Positions 51,759-60,128 are shown, numbered from the stretch's first letter. The stretch: DNA of 64,000 nt from Litorimonas sp964425355 (GCA_964425355.1 CAYRMO010000002.1:19539-83538); one strand, 5' to 3'. The notes: a model not told the origin generated them from the letters alone. Numbers and translations are program-made.

Positions 51759-52325
51759 TTGCCGGAATCGTACTGGGAAACCCTAATCTCTAAATTAGCT
51801 AAAATTGTAATTCGCATCGAATCGATAAGCGGTGAATTAAAATTGTTTTCCTGTTCGTGCTGTGGGGCCGATACCCTTACGGAAAGGAATGGGTGGGATA
51901 TATGCCCAGTATGTTGGTATGAAGATGCAGGCCAAGACTACATTAACTCTCGTTATACTTATGTTGGGCCAGATTCGGGCTTTCACCTCTATTCGCAGAG
52001 AATTAACTTTATCAGATATGGTATCGGTCGCCCCGAAAGAAAAGATTTGTTTGAAAAGAAAGAGCCGATCGAAAACTATACAAGTAGTCGCATTTTTGAA
52101 ATCGACTCAGATAAAAAAATTATTCTCGAGAAAAATTCAGATTGGTCCGCCCCTTTGACGCCGCCGTCAGTTGAGGAGCACATCAAGCAAATAACGAAAT
52201 TACCTGCGATGGAATTGGCGCTATACATCTCAGAATCATATTTGCATCAAGACTATGATTACCCAAGCCTTTTATCCGTGCTGAAGAGGAAAATAGAGAC
52301 TGAAGATTTTTCACCGACACAATAA
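51759..52325 (+). CDS. CPCC-type cysteine-rich protein
   Basis: Up to 188 residues from TTG 51759; there is no ATG before the conserved region, and TTG 51843 would give a 160-residue form starting just before it. The block CSCCGADTLTERNGWDICPVCWYEDAGQD resembles the cysteine-rich CPCC domain (here CSCC), presumably a zinc site. The rest is helical and charged. CPCC proteins are often encoded near toxins as immunity or accessory proteins, but the function is not established. Start uncertain; AT-rich like its neighbour. Confidence 0.7.
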   Translation: MPESYWETLISKLAKIVIRIESISGELKLFSCSCCGADTLTERNGWDICPVCWYEDAGQDYINSRYTYVGPDSGFHLYSQRINFIRYGIGRPERKDLFEKKEPIENYTSSRIFEIDSDKKIILEKNSDWSAPLTPPSVEEHIKQITKLPAMELALYISESYLHQDYDYPSLLSVLKRKIETEDFSPTQ

Positions 52326-52549
52326 GACGTTAGAAAACTCAAACACGGTGTTTTTCAGACGGAGTACTTCCAAGACTTACAGCAAGAGAAATTTGAAGCC
52401 ATATTAGGGTTTAAGTTTTAGAAGTTCATTTTCTTACGCTCGCTTCAGCTGGGAAAAGCTCACCTCAGATAACTCATCTGTGCATTGACTTATTTACGGT
52501 GACAGCGGACTTATATCGCAAGTAATAAAGTAAAACGAAAACCCTTCCG

Positions 52550-53602
52550 ATGATAAAAATCATAGTCCTACTTGTTGTAATCATACTCCTTGTATCCGTA
52601 ATCGCCGTCATATCCATGCAGGCGTCGACGACATGGAGCGTTGGGGAGGTCGTTAGAACGCCGGATAGTCAATTTGAAAATCTGCCTGATTATCCATTCG
52701 AGCCGAACTATGTGGAAGTGAAGGGATACCGCGTTCATTATCTTGATGAAGGCCCAAGAGATGGCCAAGTGGTTTTGCTCATGCATGGTCAGCCAACATG
52801 GAGCTATTTATACCGTCATATGATCCCGCTTCTCAGCGAGGCGGGCTACCGTGTCATCGCCCCTGATAATGTGGGCTTTGGTAAATCTGATAAGCCAGTC
52901 GACCATGCGTCCCATAACTACCAAATGCATGTTGATGTCATGACTGCGTTTATAGATAAGCTCGAGCTAAAGGACGTGACTTTATTTGCGCAAGACTGGG
53001 GCGGGTTGATTGGCCTGAGAGTCGTTGAGCAAAGGCCGGACCAATTTGCACGGATCATGATTTCTAATACAACACTTCCGGCCATGAGCGGGCTCAAGGG
53101 CTGGCTGGGCTTTCCATTGTTCAAAGCGGCTATTCGCAAAGAGGGCATTGTCCAAGAGCTAGATATGAAAGACGAGAAATTTTCATTCGCGACTTGGGTT
53201 GCCTATGCAAAAACAACGGATAATTTTGATTTTGCGAGATTGATTCAAGGTGGCACGTCAAGACATCTATCCGAGACTGAGTTAGCTGGCTACGCTGCCC
53301 CATTTCCGACCGAAGAGACAATGGCGGGCGTCAGAATGTTCCCTAGCCTTGTGACCACCCAATTAAGGCAAAACCAAAAAATTATGGATCAGTTCTATTC
53401 AAAATGGGACAAGCCGCTGATCACGGCCTTTGGAGAGAAAGATACGCTCATGGCGGGCCGCGATAAAGTCTGGCAAGACAGCGTGCCTGGGGCACAAGGT
53501 CAACCGCATAGCCTTGTCAAAGACGGCGCGCATTTCATTCAAGAAGATAAACCAAAAGAGCTCGTTGAAATTCTGGATAGGTTTATCAAGTCTCAAAACT
53601 AG
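52550..53602 (+). CDS. haloalkane dehalogenase (HLD-I, DhlA-like) with N-terminal membrane anchor
   Basis: Hydrolyses carbon-halogen bonds of haloalkanes to alcohols. The 350 residues have HGQPTWSYLYRHMIP at 79-93, nucleophile Asp149 with halide-binding Trp150 in FAQDWGG, a cap-domain Trp216 (FATWVAY), an acid at Asp298 (GEKDTL) and His328 (DGAHFIQ). The layout, including ELAGYAAPFP, is close to DhlA of subfamily I. Unlike the cytosolic enzymes studied, it begins with a strong hydrophobic helix (residues 3-22), so it is probably anchored with the enzyme on the periplasmic side. It lies among accessory genes, next to a monooxygenase remnant. Confidence 0.9.
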   Translation: MIKIIVLLVVIILLVSVIAVISMQASTTWSVGEVVRTPDSQFENLPDYPFEPNYVEVKGYRVHYLDEGPRDGQVVLLMHGQPTWSYLYRHMIPLLSEAGYRVIAPDNVGFGKSDKPVDHASHNYQMHVDVMTAFIDKLELKDVTLFAQDWGGLIGLRVVEQRPDQFARIMISNTTLPAMSGLKGWLGFPLFKAAIRKEGIVQELDMKDEKFSFATWVAYAKTTDNFDFARLIQGGTSRHLSETELAGYAAPFPTEETMAGVRMFPSLVTTQLRQNQKIMDQFYSKWDKPLITAFGEKDTLMAGRDKVWQDSVPGAQGQPHSLVKDGAHFIQEDKPKELVEILDRFIKSQN

Positions 53603-53613
53603 AAATCTGCAAA

Positions 53614-53816
53614 TTAAGAACGGGTCTTCGATGATATGAAATGGGCAGAATTATACATGGGTGAACCTGGATTAAGAGGGTCCCCTATTCCGCCCACATC
53701 CGAGTGACGTTCAAAAATATCAAATTCAATTTTCTGCAATTTGCACGTTCTTGCCAACGCAAGACCAGCTGGTCCGGCGCCAATAATGCAACCCGGTTGT
53801 TTCGTACAGCACTCAT
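53614..53816 (-). pseudogene. N-terminal remnant of a flavin-containing monooxygenase
   Basis: On the minus strand about 60 codons encode CIIGAGPAGLALARTCK, FDIFERHSDVGGIGD and NPGSPMYNSAHFISSKT, the unmistakable FAD-binding start of FMO-type monooxygenases, then stop at 53614. The full protein would be about 450 residues. The in-frame codon for a normal start is missing: the only suitable ATG (53816) is one frame off, so a frameshift sits before the Rossmann motif. The conserved Trp of GGIWD is Gly. The remnant ends 11 bases from the end of the convergent dehalogenase gene, so loss of its 3' part probably accompanied that gene's arrival. Confidence 0.85.
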
Positions 53817-53879
53817 TTTTATTCTTCTCGAAAATATTACCGTCCGTACTCGAAAGGCTGCTTAAGGTAATAAATGCCG

Positions 53880-54770
53880 TTACAGCTTTTGGAGATCGCA
53901 GCCTCTCGCTTCCAGTATCGGACGCATTTCCCTGTAAGCTTGAGGTGTTCTATAAAGTGGAATGCGCGGATGGAGATGGTGGACAATATGATATTGCATC
54001 CCCATCGAAGCGATATTGCCGAGTTGAAATTTCCACGCCCGCGTATCTCTGTAACAGCCTATTTCTTGACCTGGATGATGCGGTGCCCAAGACAGGAAAA
54101 ATGAGATATAGATCCCGGCAATTTGAACGGGCAGCCACCACAATAGGGCAGCTTCCAAGGCTAAACCATTCCAAGCCATTAAAATCAAAAAACCATAAAA
54201 TGTAAGTTTGAACATGGCGCTGAGTATGACTAAATCTTGTCTTCCATTTCGTTCAAGAGAGGCAAGGTAGCGCGCGTCAGTTCCGTTGCTTCGCGGTTGA
54301 CGCGAGATAATGATACGCCAAACAGCGTGCCACGGACCATTGGCTGTAACATAATAGTCGGGGTCCAGATTAGGATCATTGGCATGTTTATGATGCTCCA
54401 TATGGGTTGCTTTGAATACGGGGTAAGGCGTGGTTAGCGGGATAGATCCAATCCAGCCTACCAGCTCATTTAGCCAACGAAATTTTTGTCCCGGTTTAGC
54501 GATGATTGAGTGTTGGGCGTCATGGCTAGGTAAGTAGGATAAAGCAATATTGCAGATTGAGATGATAAAACCGAACCAAAGCGGGATGATATTTAGGAAT
54601 ACTAATGGCCATAATGAGAGCCAAACTACAAAGTTCAAAATTGACCACGAGACAATCATCCAGGGAAAATGACCCAAATGTCGATTGGCTATTTCTTTTT
54701 CTAGCTTGAACAGTTCAGCTTTAGTCAAGTATGTTAGGTCCTGAGCGGTATCACGGACTATTTTGTCCAT
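53880..54770 (-). CDS. membrane fatty-acid desaturase/hydroxylase family enzyme
   Basis: A 296-residue di-iron membrane enzyme. Histidine boxes are HDAQH at 83-87, HMEHH at 123-127 and HIVHH at 261-265, with four to five hydrophobic helices between. This arrangement is shared by acyl-lipid desaturases and related carotenoid hydroxylases. Substrate is unknown. It overlaps the upstream 68-residue membrane gene by 13 bases, so the two are co-translated, and lies just upstream of the monooxygenase remnant in the same direction. Confidence 0.88.
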   Translation of the reverse strand: MDKIVRDTAQDLTYLTKAELFKLEKEIANRHLGHFPWMIVSWSILNFVVWLSLWPLVFLNIIPLWFGFIISICNIALSYLPSHDAQHSIIAKPGQKFRWLNELVGWIGSIPLTTPYPVFKATHMEHHKHANDPNLDPDYYVTANGPWHAVWRIIISRQPRSNGTDARYLASLERNGRQDLVILSAMFKLTFYGFLILMAWNGLALEAALLWWLPVQIAGIYISFFLSWAPHHPGQEIGCYRDTRAWKFQLGNIASMGMQYHIVHHLHPRIPLYRTPQAYREMRPILEARGCDLQKL

Positions 54771-54964
54771 ATCCAGTTCCCTCTAATTTGGGCTAATAGT
54801 CCAACCGGCCCCGCAATCGCGAAACCAAATTGTAGAGGCGATAAACCTATGGGCGGCGTCCAACTAAGTGCACTCATGGACTGCGCGATAAGCGGCACAA
54901 GGAAACCAATCGCAAAAATGAGCGGTCCAAAAAAGAAGATGGGCTTGAGCAATTTTTCTATCAT
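54758..54964 (-). CDS. small membrane protein upstream of the desaturase
   Basis: A 68-residue protein with two hydrophobic segments (about 7-29 and 43-60), overlapping the desaturase start by 13 bases. ATG 54964 follows GGGGAGTTTC, a plausible ribosome site. No family is recognised; tight overlap suggests a partner or assembly role for the desaturase. Confidence 0.6.
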   Translation of the reverse strand: MIEKLLKPIFFFGPLIFAIGFLVPLIAQSMSALSWTPPIGLSPLQFGFAIAGPVGLLAQIRGNWIWTK

Positions 54965-55271
54965 GAAACTCCCCTCAACGATTACCTATGTTCTGCAGGT
55001 AGAGATATAGTCGATGAAGTCAGAGAATGGCAGAAAATAATGATATTTCCTAATATCCGCTTCGCAGGATTATATTCAGGTTGGAAATTGTGAAGGTCTA
55101 TCGGCAATATAAAACGATTGAGACAGCCAATGTGACCCTAATCGATGATAGGCCATTAGCTATCTCTTAAACGCAGGCATTAGTGTTTAGGGGGCGATGC
55201 CGGTTAAAGCCGAAAATGGAAAATCAAAATGTTCATTTTTATGCGGTGTTTGATAATTGGATCATCACCGC
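54965..55271. other. 307-base gap without a gene
   Basis: No reading frame, tRNA or strong hairpin is visible on either strand. It must hold the promoter for the small membrane gene/desaturase pair (minus strand) and the 3' end of the broken leucine-rich-repeat gene. Confidence 0.5.
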
Positions 55272-56236
55272 TCATGCTGCAATATAACGCTTTACAGCGT
55301 CGACACCTTCCTCGGCGGCACCCAGTAAAGGCTGAGGCAATGGATTTCCGGTGATTTTCAACGTTCGTAAATTCTCAAGATCGGCGATCGATGCTGGGAG
55401 TTCTGTAAGCTGATTGTCTAGTAATAAAATATGTTCAAGCTTTGATAATTGTCCAATATTATGTGGCAGCGATGAAATTTGATTGCCTTGCGCATGAAGC
55501 ACTCTAAGTTCTGTCGCCTCTAAAAGGATATCAGGCAGCTGCCGAACTTCGTTATGTCTAATGTCAATATGGTCCAGACGCGGGAGACGACCGAATGCAG
55601 ATGGTAGGGTCTCTAAACTATTCCCGTTGATATATAGGCTCTTTAAATGTTTTAACTGGGCAAGGTCATCGGGGAGTGAAGTGATTTGGTTCTTGCTAAT
55701 ATTTAGCGATGTCAACTTTGGAAGCTCTGTTGCAAATTTAGTGAGTTCCTTTAAACCGCAATTGACCATAGCAAGATGTTTCAGGCCTTTGAGTGCGGTA
55801 AATTTAATTCTAAAAGAGATTCGAGCCCGTTGAGCGTGTTTGGCAGGGCCTTCAAACCAGAATTCAGGACTGTTAGTTTCTTAAGTTTCTTCAAATTGCC
55901 TATTTCATCGGGCAAATGCGTCAGAAAAGGAGAGCCATTAAAACTAAGCTCACTCAGGTCCTGTAATTCTCCGATCTCTTTAGGCAGTTTTTGCAAAACC
56001 TGCATATGCGTCAAAACCAGATAGCGCAGTTTGTGCAGCCGTCCTAGTTCAGGAGGTAATTCTGAAATCCCTGATCCCTTAAGATCTAATGAGGTTAAAT
56101 GTTCGAGTTCAAAGACTTCCTTGGGCAGTGTTTTTAGGGACCGAATGCGGAGTTCGAGCCGTTTAGTACCCTTAGATGCCGATCGTTCAATTTTCTTGAG
56201 AGCTAATAGATGGGGATCTTCCATTATTCCGTCCAT
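55272..56236 (-). pseudogene. leucine-rich-repeat protein gene split by a frame break
   Basis: Two minus-strand frames, 56236-55781 (151 residues) and 55769-55272 (165 residues), together encode a bacterial LRR protein with 23-24-residue repeats such as LPKEIGELQDLSEL, LPDEIGNLKKLKKL, LPDDLAQLKHLKSL and LPASIADLENLRTL. The first ends in LELNLPHSKA-stop; the same bases read one frame back give TALKGLKHLAMVNCG, which continues the repeats into the second part. At the junction only 32 bases remain of a 69-base repeat, so a 37-base deletion is the simplest cause. A heptamer A-AAT-TTA sits exactly there and could allow -1 slippage. LRR proteins mediate binding; partner unknown. Confidence 0.8.
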
Positions 56237-56289
56237 TGCACAAAATCATCCAACTGAATTTGGACCTCCCTATACGCTTTGCAAAGGCA

Positions 56290-57477
56290 TTATTCAGGGC
56301 GAAGATCCAGCAAAGTTTTGCGAAGGGCTTCAATTGCCTCTCTTATATGGTCTTCTGTCACGATGAGCGGTGGGGCCAGTCTCAAGACATTATCGCCAGC
56401 TGTTCCGACAAGGAGCTTGTGATCAAGAGCCTTAACTTTCACATCCGTATTTGGAACTTTTAGTTTTAGTCCCATCAGCAAGCCTTTGCCGCGTAGCTCT
56501 TCGATCATATCGGGGAACTCATCTTTGAGAGCCTCAAATTGTTGCTTCAAGAAATTGGACCTTTGGACCACATTTTCCAGGAAGCCCTCTTCTTCCATCA
56601 GGTCAAGCGCGGCTAGTCCAACGGCCATGGCCATAGGGCCACCGCCATAGGTCGTGCCATGCGTGCCGGGCACCATATATTGCGCGACTTCTGTACTGGC
56701 GATACAGGCGCCTAGCGGATAGCCGCCGCCAATGCCTTTGGCAGCTGCCATTATATCGGGCTCACCGCCTTCGACCCATTGATGAGCAAAAAGCTTACCG
56801 GTCCGTCCGGCCCCGCATTGGACTTCGTCATAAATCAGCAAAATTCCATTTTCGTCGCAGAGCTGACGCAAGCCCCGCAGGCATTCGGGGGGTAAGGGAC
56901 GTAAACCACCTTCGCCTTGGACAGGCTCAACGAGGATCGCAGCGGTTGTCTCAGAGATCGCCTCTTTGAGAGCCTCGTGGTCACCAAATTCGAGGTGAAC
57001 AAATCCGGGCAAGCGCGGACCAAAGCCTTTGAGATATTTTGGATTGCCGCCCGCATTAATGGTCGAGAGTGTGCGGCCATGAAAAGCGCCCTTGAAACTG
57101 ATGATGTCGACACGCTGGGGATGACCACTATCATGTTGATAGCGACGCGCGGTCTTTATCGCGCATTCCACAGATTCGGCACCAGAATTTTGAAAGAAGA
57201 CTTTGCCCGCCCAGCCCAAGAGATCGCAATAGCGTTTTGCAAGCTCAGCCTGACCTGGAACGCGAAACATATTGGAGAGATGCCAGAGATTAGCCGCCTG
57301 AGAGGTCAGGGCTTCTATCATTTTAGGATGGCTGTGCCCAAAGCCGGACACGGCAATACCCGCGATAAAGTCGAGATATCGATCCCCGCCTTCCGTATAA
57401 AGATAGGGACCTTCGCCGCGGACAAAGGTCTGTTTCGGCGGATTATAACAGTCAAATAAATGGTTATCTTTGGCCAT
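56290..57477 (-). CDS. argD: acetylornithine aminotransferase family
   Basis: PLP enzyme of arginine (and possibly lysine) synthesis. I start at ATG 57477 (MAKDNHLFDCYNPP) giving 395 residues, the family norm; the frame extends to 57552 without support. Visible are GEGPYLYTEGGDRYLDFIAG, FFQNSGAESVECAIKTAR, YDEVQCGAGRTGKL and the Schiff-base Lys in AAAKGIGGGYPLGA. argF, its common follower in Alphaproteobacteria, is absent, so acetylornithine versus other omega-amino substrates is inferred from similarity alone. Confidence 0.92.
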   Translation of the reverse strand: MAKDNHLFDCYNPPKQTFVRGEGPYLYTEGGDRYLDFIAGIAVSGFGHSHPKMIEALTSQAANLWHLSNMFRVPGQAELAKRYCDLLGWAGKVFFQNSGAESVECAIKTARRYQHDSGHPQRVDIISFKGAFHGRTLSTINAGGNPKYLKGFGPRLPGFVHLEFGDHEALKEAISETTAAILVEPVQGEGGLRPLPPECLRGLRQLCDENGILLIYDEVQCGAGRTGKLFAHQWVEGGEPDIMAAAKGIGGGYPLGACIASTEVAQYMVPGTHGTTYGGGPMAMAVGLAALDLMEEEGFLENVVQRSNFLKQQFEALKDEFPDMIEELRGKGLLMGLKLKVPNTDVKVKALDHKLLVGTAGDNVLRLAPPLIVTEDHIREAIEALRKTLLDLRPE

Positions 57478-57581
57478 GATCTTTTCATTCCCTGATGAAT
57501 TAAGGGGGCGGTTCAACACACTCCAATATGGAGTTACGAAATGCTCCAGCATATGCGCCTTTTTGAGAAGCGCAAGCCCGA

Positions 57582-58421
57582 TTATGACTTAATGCGCCAT
57601 CCTCGTTTCAAGACGGTTAAAACGGCAATGAATAAAAAGATATTTATGACGGCCGTCAGGATGACCCCGATCATAACATTACCATCGGCTTCACCTAAAA
57701 ACCCGTAGCGAAATCCATCAATTAAATAAAAGAGTGGATTGAACAGACTGATTTTATAAAAAAGCGGCGGCAAGATATCGATATGATAAAATGTGCCAGA
57801 CAAATAAGAGAGCGGCAAGATGATGAATTGGTTGACGACGGCAAGCTGGTCAAATTTCTCTGCCCAGACACCGGACAAAATGCCAATCATGCCTAACATA
57901 ATGGCGGCACTTACCCCGAAATAAAGCACGGCCCATAATTTGACCGGGACAAGTGGGGTGAAGAAAATTGAGAGGGCAATGGCCGTTGCAAAAGCGACTA
58001 GGATGCCGCGCGTTGCCGCGCCGCCAATATAACCCAGAGCAAGTTCGAAATAGGAGAGTGGCGTCATGAGCACATCATTGATCGATCCCATCATTTTACC
58101 TGTCATGATGGATGAGGAGGAATTGGCCGAGGCATTATTGAGAATCCCCAGCATCACCAGGCCAGGCGCGAGGAAGACAACAAAACTATCAGTTGCCGCG
58201 CCTTCGCCAATGCCGCGTGTCTGGGCGAAAGCGAGGACAAATACCGTCATAAAGAGGAGATTGGAAATGATCGGGGCGAGTATGGTTTGCGGCGCCACCT
58301 TCCAGAACCGTCTGACCTCTTTACTATATAGTGTCCGCAGACCCATCCAGTTGATCAGGCCATAGGCGCGGGCTTTAGGGGCAGGACTGGACATATTCTC
58401 AGCTTCGGACTCTATAGACAT
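57582..58421 (-). CDS. ABC-2 type transporter permease
   Basis: A 279-residue integral membrane protein with six hydrophobic segments from about residue 40 onward and the ABC-2 signature region near FNPLFYLIDGFRYGFLGEAD. The N terminus (1-35) is cytoplasmic. Relatives (YadH/DrrB type) export drugs, lipids or polysaccharides with a separate ATPase, but no ATPase gene is adjacent: argD lies downstream and gcrA diverges upstream. The partner must be elsewhere. Confidence 0.88.
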   Translation of the reverse strand: MSIESEAENMSSPAPKARAYGLINWMGLRTLYSKEVRRFWKVAPQTILAPIISNLLFMTVFVLAFAQTRGIGEGAATDSFVVFLAPGLVMLGILNNASANSSSSIMTGKMMGSINDVLMTPLSYFELALGYIGGAATRGILVAFATAIALSIFFTPLVPVKLWAVLYFGVSAAIMLGMIGILSGVWAEKFDQLAVVNQFIILPLSYLSGTFYHIDILPPLFYKISLFNPLFYLIDGFRYGFLGEADGNVMIGVILTAVINIFLFIAVLTVLKRGWRIKS

Positions 58422-58467
58422 AGGCTCGCTCTAGCGCTCAAAGGCGCGCGACGCAATTTCCGGGAAA

Positions 58468-58515
58468 GTTCTCCACAGTAAATCGAATCAATTGCAGAGC
58501 TTTCTTGTGGAGAAC
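58468..58515. promoter_or_regulatory. inverted pair of DnaA-box-like sites upstream of gcrA
   Basis: GTTCTCCACA (58468-58477) and TGTGGAGAAC (58506-58515) are a perfect inverted repeat 28 bases apart. Each contains TTCTCCACA, one base from the DnaA consensus TTATCCACA. A GAATC site (58485-58489), the target of CcrM-type methylation, lies between them, and GACTC is at 58615-58619. In Caulobacter gcrA is a known DnaA target, so direct control is plausible. Confidence 0.6.
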
Positions 58516-58659
58516 CCTATCCGATAACTTGAGATAACGTCGTGCGGCCTTAGATTAATATCAGAATAAGGGGAAAACTATTCTCCCAAAAACAACAAAT
58601 ATGAAAAACATCCGGACTCTCTACCCCGGTCCTGTTTTCTTGACAAAACGAGGTTAGCT

Positions 58660-59232
58660 ATGGCTTGGACGGACGACCGTGTCGCAACATTGACAAAGCT
58701 CTGGGCCGACGGTCTTTCAGCGTCACAAATTGCCAAGCAATTAGGCGGCGTGACCCGTAATGCTGTCATTGGGAAGGTGCATCGTCTTGGATTGTCCGGA
58801 CGCGCCAAACCGTCTTCACCTGCGCGCAAAGCGGCCGCCAGTAAGAGAGCGGCCGCTAAGGCCAAACGAGCGGCAGCCCCCAAATCATCGACAGCCCGAA
58901 AACCGAAAACGGTCCGGGCCCCATCAGCGCCGCGCACACCAAGTGTAATCGCCAAACCGGCTCCTCCACCTGCACCACCCCTGGAAGCCCTACCTATGGC
59001 AAATGGCGAATTCGCAGATATTATGACGATCACAGATCATATGTGTAAGTGGCCGATTGGTGATCCGGGTTCGGATAATTTCCGTTTTTGCGGTCGCAAG
59101 ACAGACCCGGAAGAGCCCTATTGCATCGCCCATAGCCGCGTCGCCTATCAACCATCACGTCGTCGCGGTGCCAGTGCAAGAGACCGCACGGCTTTGGGTC
59201 CTCAACCCACAAGTCGGAAGCGTTTGCGGTAA
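58660..59232 (+). CDS. gcrA: GcrA cell-cycle regulator
   Basis: Alphaproteobacterial sigma-70 cofactor that acts at promoters carrying methylated GANTC sites. The 190 residues start with the conserved DNA-binding domain MAWTDDRVATLTKLWADGL, SASQIAKQLGG, VTRNAVIGKVHRLGLSGR. A long Ala/Lys/Pro-rich linker (about 45-110) follows and a C-terminal sigma-interacting domain with CKWPIGDPGSDNFRFCG and PYCIAHSRVAY. GAGG precedes the ATG. Two DnaA-box-like sites lie about 150-190 bases upstream, and a terminator follows at 59261. Confidence 0.96.
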   Translation: MAWTDDRVATLTKLWADGLSASQIAKQLGGVTRNAVIGKVHRLGLSGRAKPSSPARKAAASKRAAAKAKRAAAPKSSTARKPKTVRAPSAPRTPSVIAKPAPPPAPPLEALPMANGEFADIMTITDHMCKWPIGDPGSDNFRFCGRKTDPEEPYCIAHSRVAYQPSRRRGASARDRTALGPQPTSRKRLR

Positions 59233-59260
59233 GAATTTAAACTGTCTTGAGAGATTGGAG

Positions 59261-59290
59261 CCCGGTCCTTTGGATCGGGTTTTTTATTTT
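59261..59290 (+). terminator. Rho-independent terminator of gcrA
   Basis: CCCGGTCC-TTT-GGATCGGG forms an 8-bp stem with one G-U pair and a 3-base loop, followed directly by TTTTTT, 28 bases after the gcrA stop. It overlaps the end of the convergent small gene. Confidence 0.88.
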
Positions 59291-59517
59291 TCTTTTCGGC
59301 AAGAGCCAATACGACTTTGTGACAACACAAAAAGGACGACTCCAATTGGAAGAAGAAATTGGATGGCGAAAAAGTTTGAAGTCTTTTCGTCTCTAAAACT
59401 TATCCAAATGCTTACAAGCAGGACGCCGACTAAAATACCGAGGATTAGCGCCATCGGATTTTTCTGAACGGGGTATAGTATTTTCTTCATAGCCTGACTT
59501 TGATCAATACGTTTCAA
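59284..59517 (-). CDS. small two-helix membrane protein
   Basis: A 77-residue protein (68 from the alternative ATG 59490) with hydrophobic segments at about 22-41 and 49-66 and a basic C terminus. No family is recognised. Its end overlaps the gcrA terminator. It lies downstream of the Lrp-type regulator on the same strand, 46 bases away. Confidence 0.5.
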   Translation of the reverse strand: MKRIDQSQAMKKILYPVQKNPMALILGILVGVLLVSIWISFRDEKTSNFFAIQFLLPIGVVLFVLSQSRIGSCRKEK

Positions 59518-59563
59518 ACAGGAATCAATACACGATCTAGTGAATATTGGTTGGTTTGAAGAC

Positions 59564-60070
59564 CTAATATCGTGGCACAGAATTACTGATCAGATTGAGC
59601 GGCACAGCCGTTGTATATTTGCTTTGACGCAAGACGATCCGGCTTTGCACGTCTGAAATCAGATCAATTGATAAAAGGTCTTCGCGGAGGAAACTTTCAT
59701 AAGCATGCATATCGGTTGTGACGACCCGTAACATAAAATCAACGGCGCCAGTGACCACGGCACATTGAACAACCTCGGGCATGCGCTTTATGGCTTGCTC
59801 AAATTTTTCCATATTGACGCGATTGGGCAGGGAGAGCTTCACGGCGACAAAGACCTCGAAATTTAGACCAAGCGTTTCACGATCAAGCAGTGTGACGCGA
59901 GACTGGATAATGCCCATCTCTTCCATTCTTTTGATACGACGCCAGCAGGGAGAAGAAGATAGGCCAACTTGTTCCGAAATATCGGAAACAGAAAGGCTCG
60001 CATCCGACTGGATGAGATGCAAAATTTTGGCATCAATATTATCAAGGGCCTCAGTTGTCTTGCCAACCAT
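59564..60070 (-). CDS. bkdR: Lrp/AsnC-family regulator, probable activator of the bkd genes
   Basis: A 168-residue transcription factor. Residues about 8-60 are the AsnC-type helix-turn-helix (LDNIDAKILHLIQSDASLS, VSDISEQVGLSSSPCWRRIK) and about 75-160 the RAM ligand-binding domain (VAVKLSLP, AVVTGAVDFMLRV). It is divergently transcribed from the branched-chain 2-oxoacid dehydrogenase genes, like BkdR in Pseudomonas, so it likely senses branched-chain amino acids. Three helically phased (G/C)GTATTT repeats in the shared gap are candidate binding sites. It has 10-15 extra C-terminal residues. Confidence 0.9.
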   Translation of the reverse strand: MVGKTTEALDNIDAKILHLIQSDASLSVSDISEQVGLSSSPCWRRIKRMEEMGIIQSRVTLLDRETLGLNFEVFVAVKLSLPNRVNMEKFEQAIKRMPEVVQCAVVTGAVDFMLRVVTTDMHAYESFLREDLLSIDLISDVQSRIVLRQSKYTTAVPLNLISNSVPRY

Positions 60071-60090
60071 GTCTTATTTCCACTTATGAA

Positions 60091-60128
60091 GGTATTTTTT
60101 CTGCAGTTTTCGTATTTAGAGGTATTTT
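60091..60128. promoter_or_regulatory. phased GTATTT repeats between bkdR and bkdA1
   Basis: GGTATTTT at 60091, CGTATTTA at 60111 and GGTATTTT at 60121 are spaced 20 and 10 bases, all on one face of the helix, 20-60 bases from the regulator's start codon. Lrp-family proteins commonly bind several phased sites in such divergent gaps. Binding is inferred. Confidence 0.4.

Noticed and set aside
58640..58645. TTGACA just before gcrA as a -35 box
   Set aside because: It is 15 bases from the ATG; a matching -10 would fall inside the coding region, and a ribosome site overlaps the gap.
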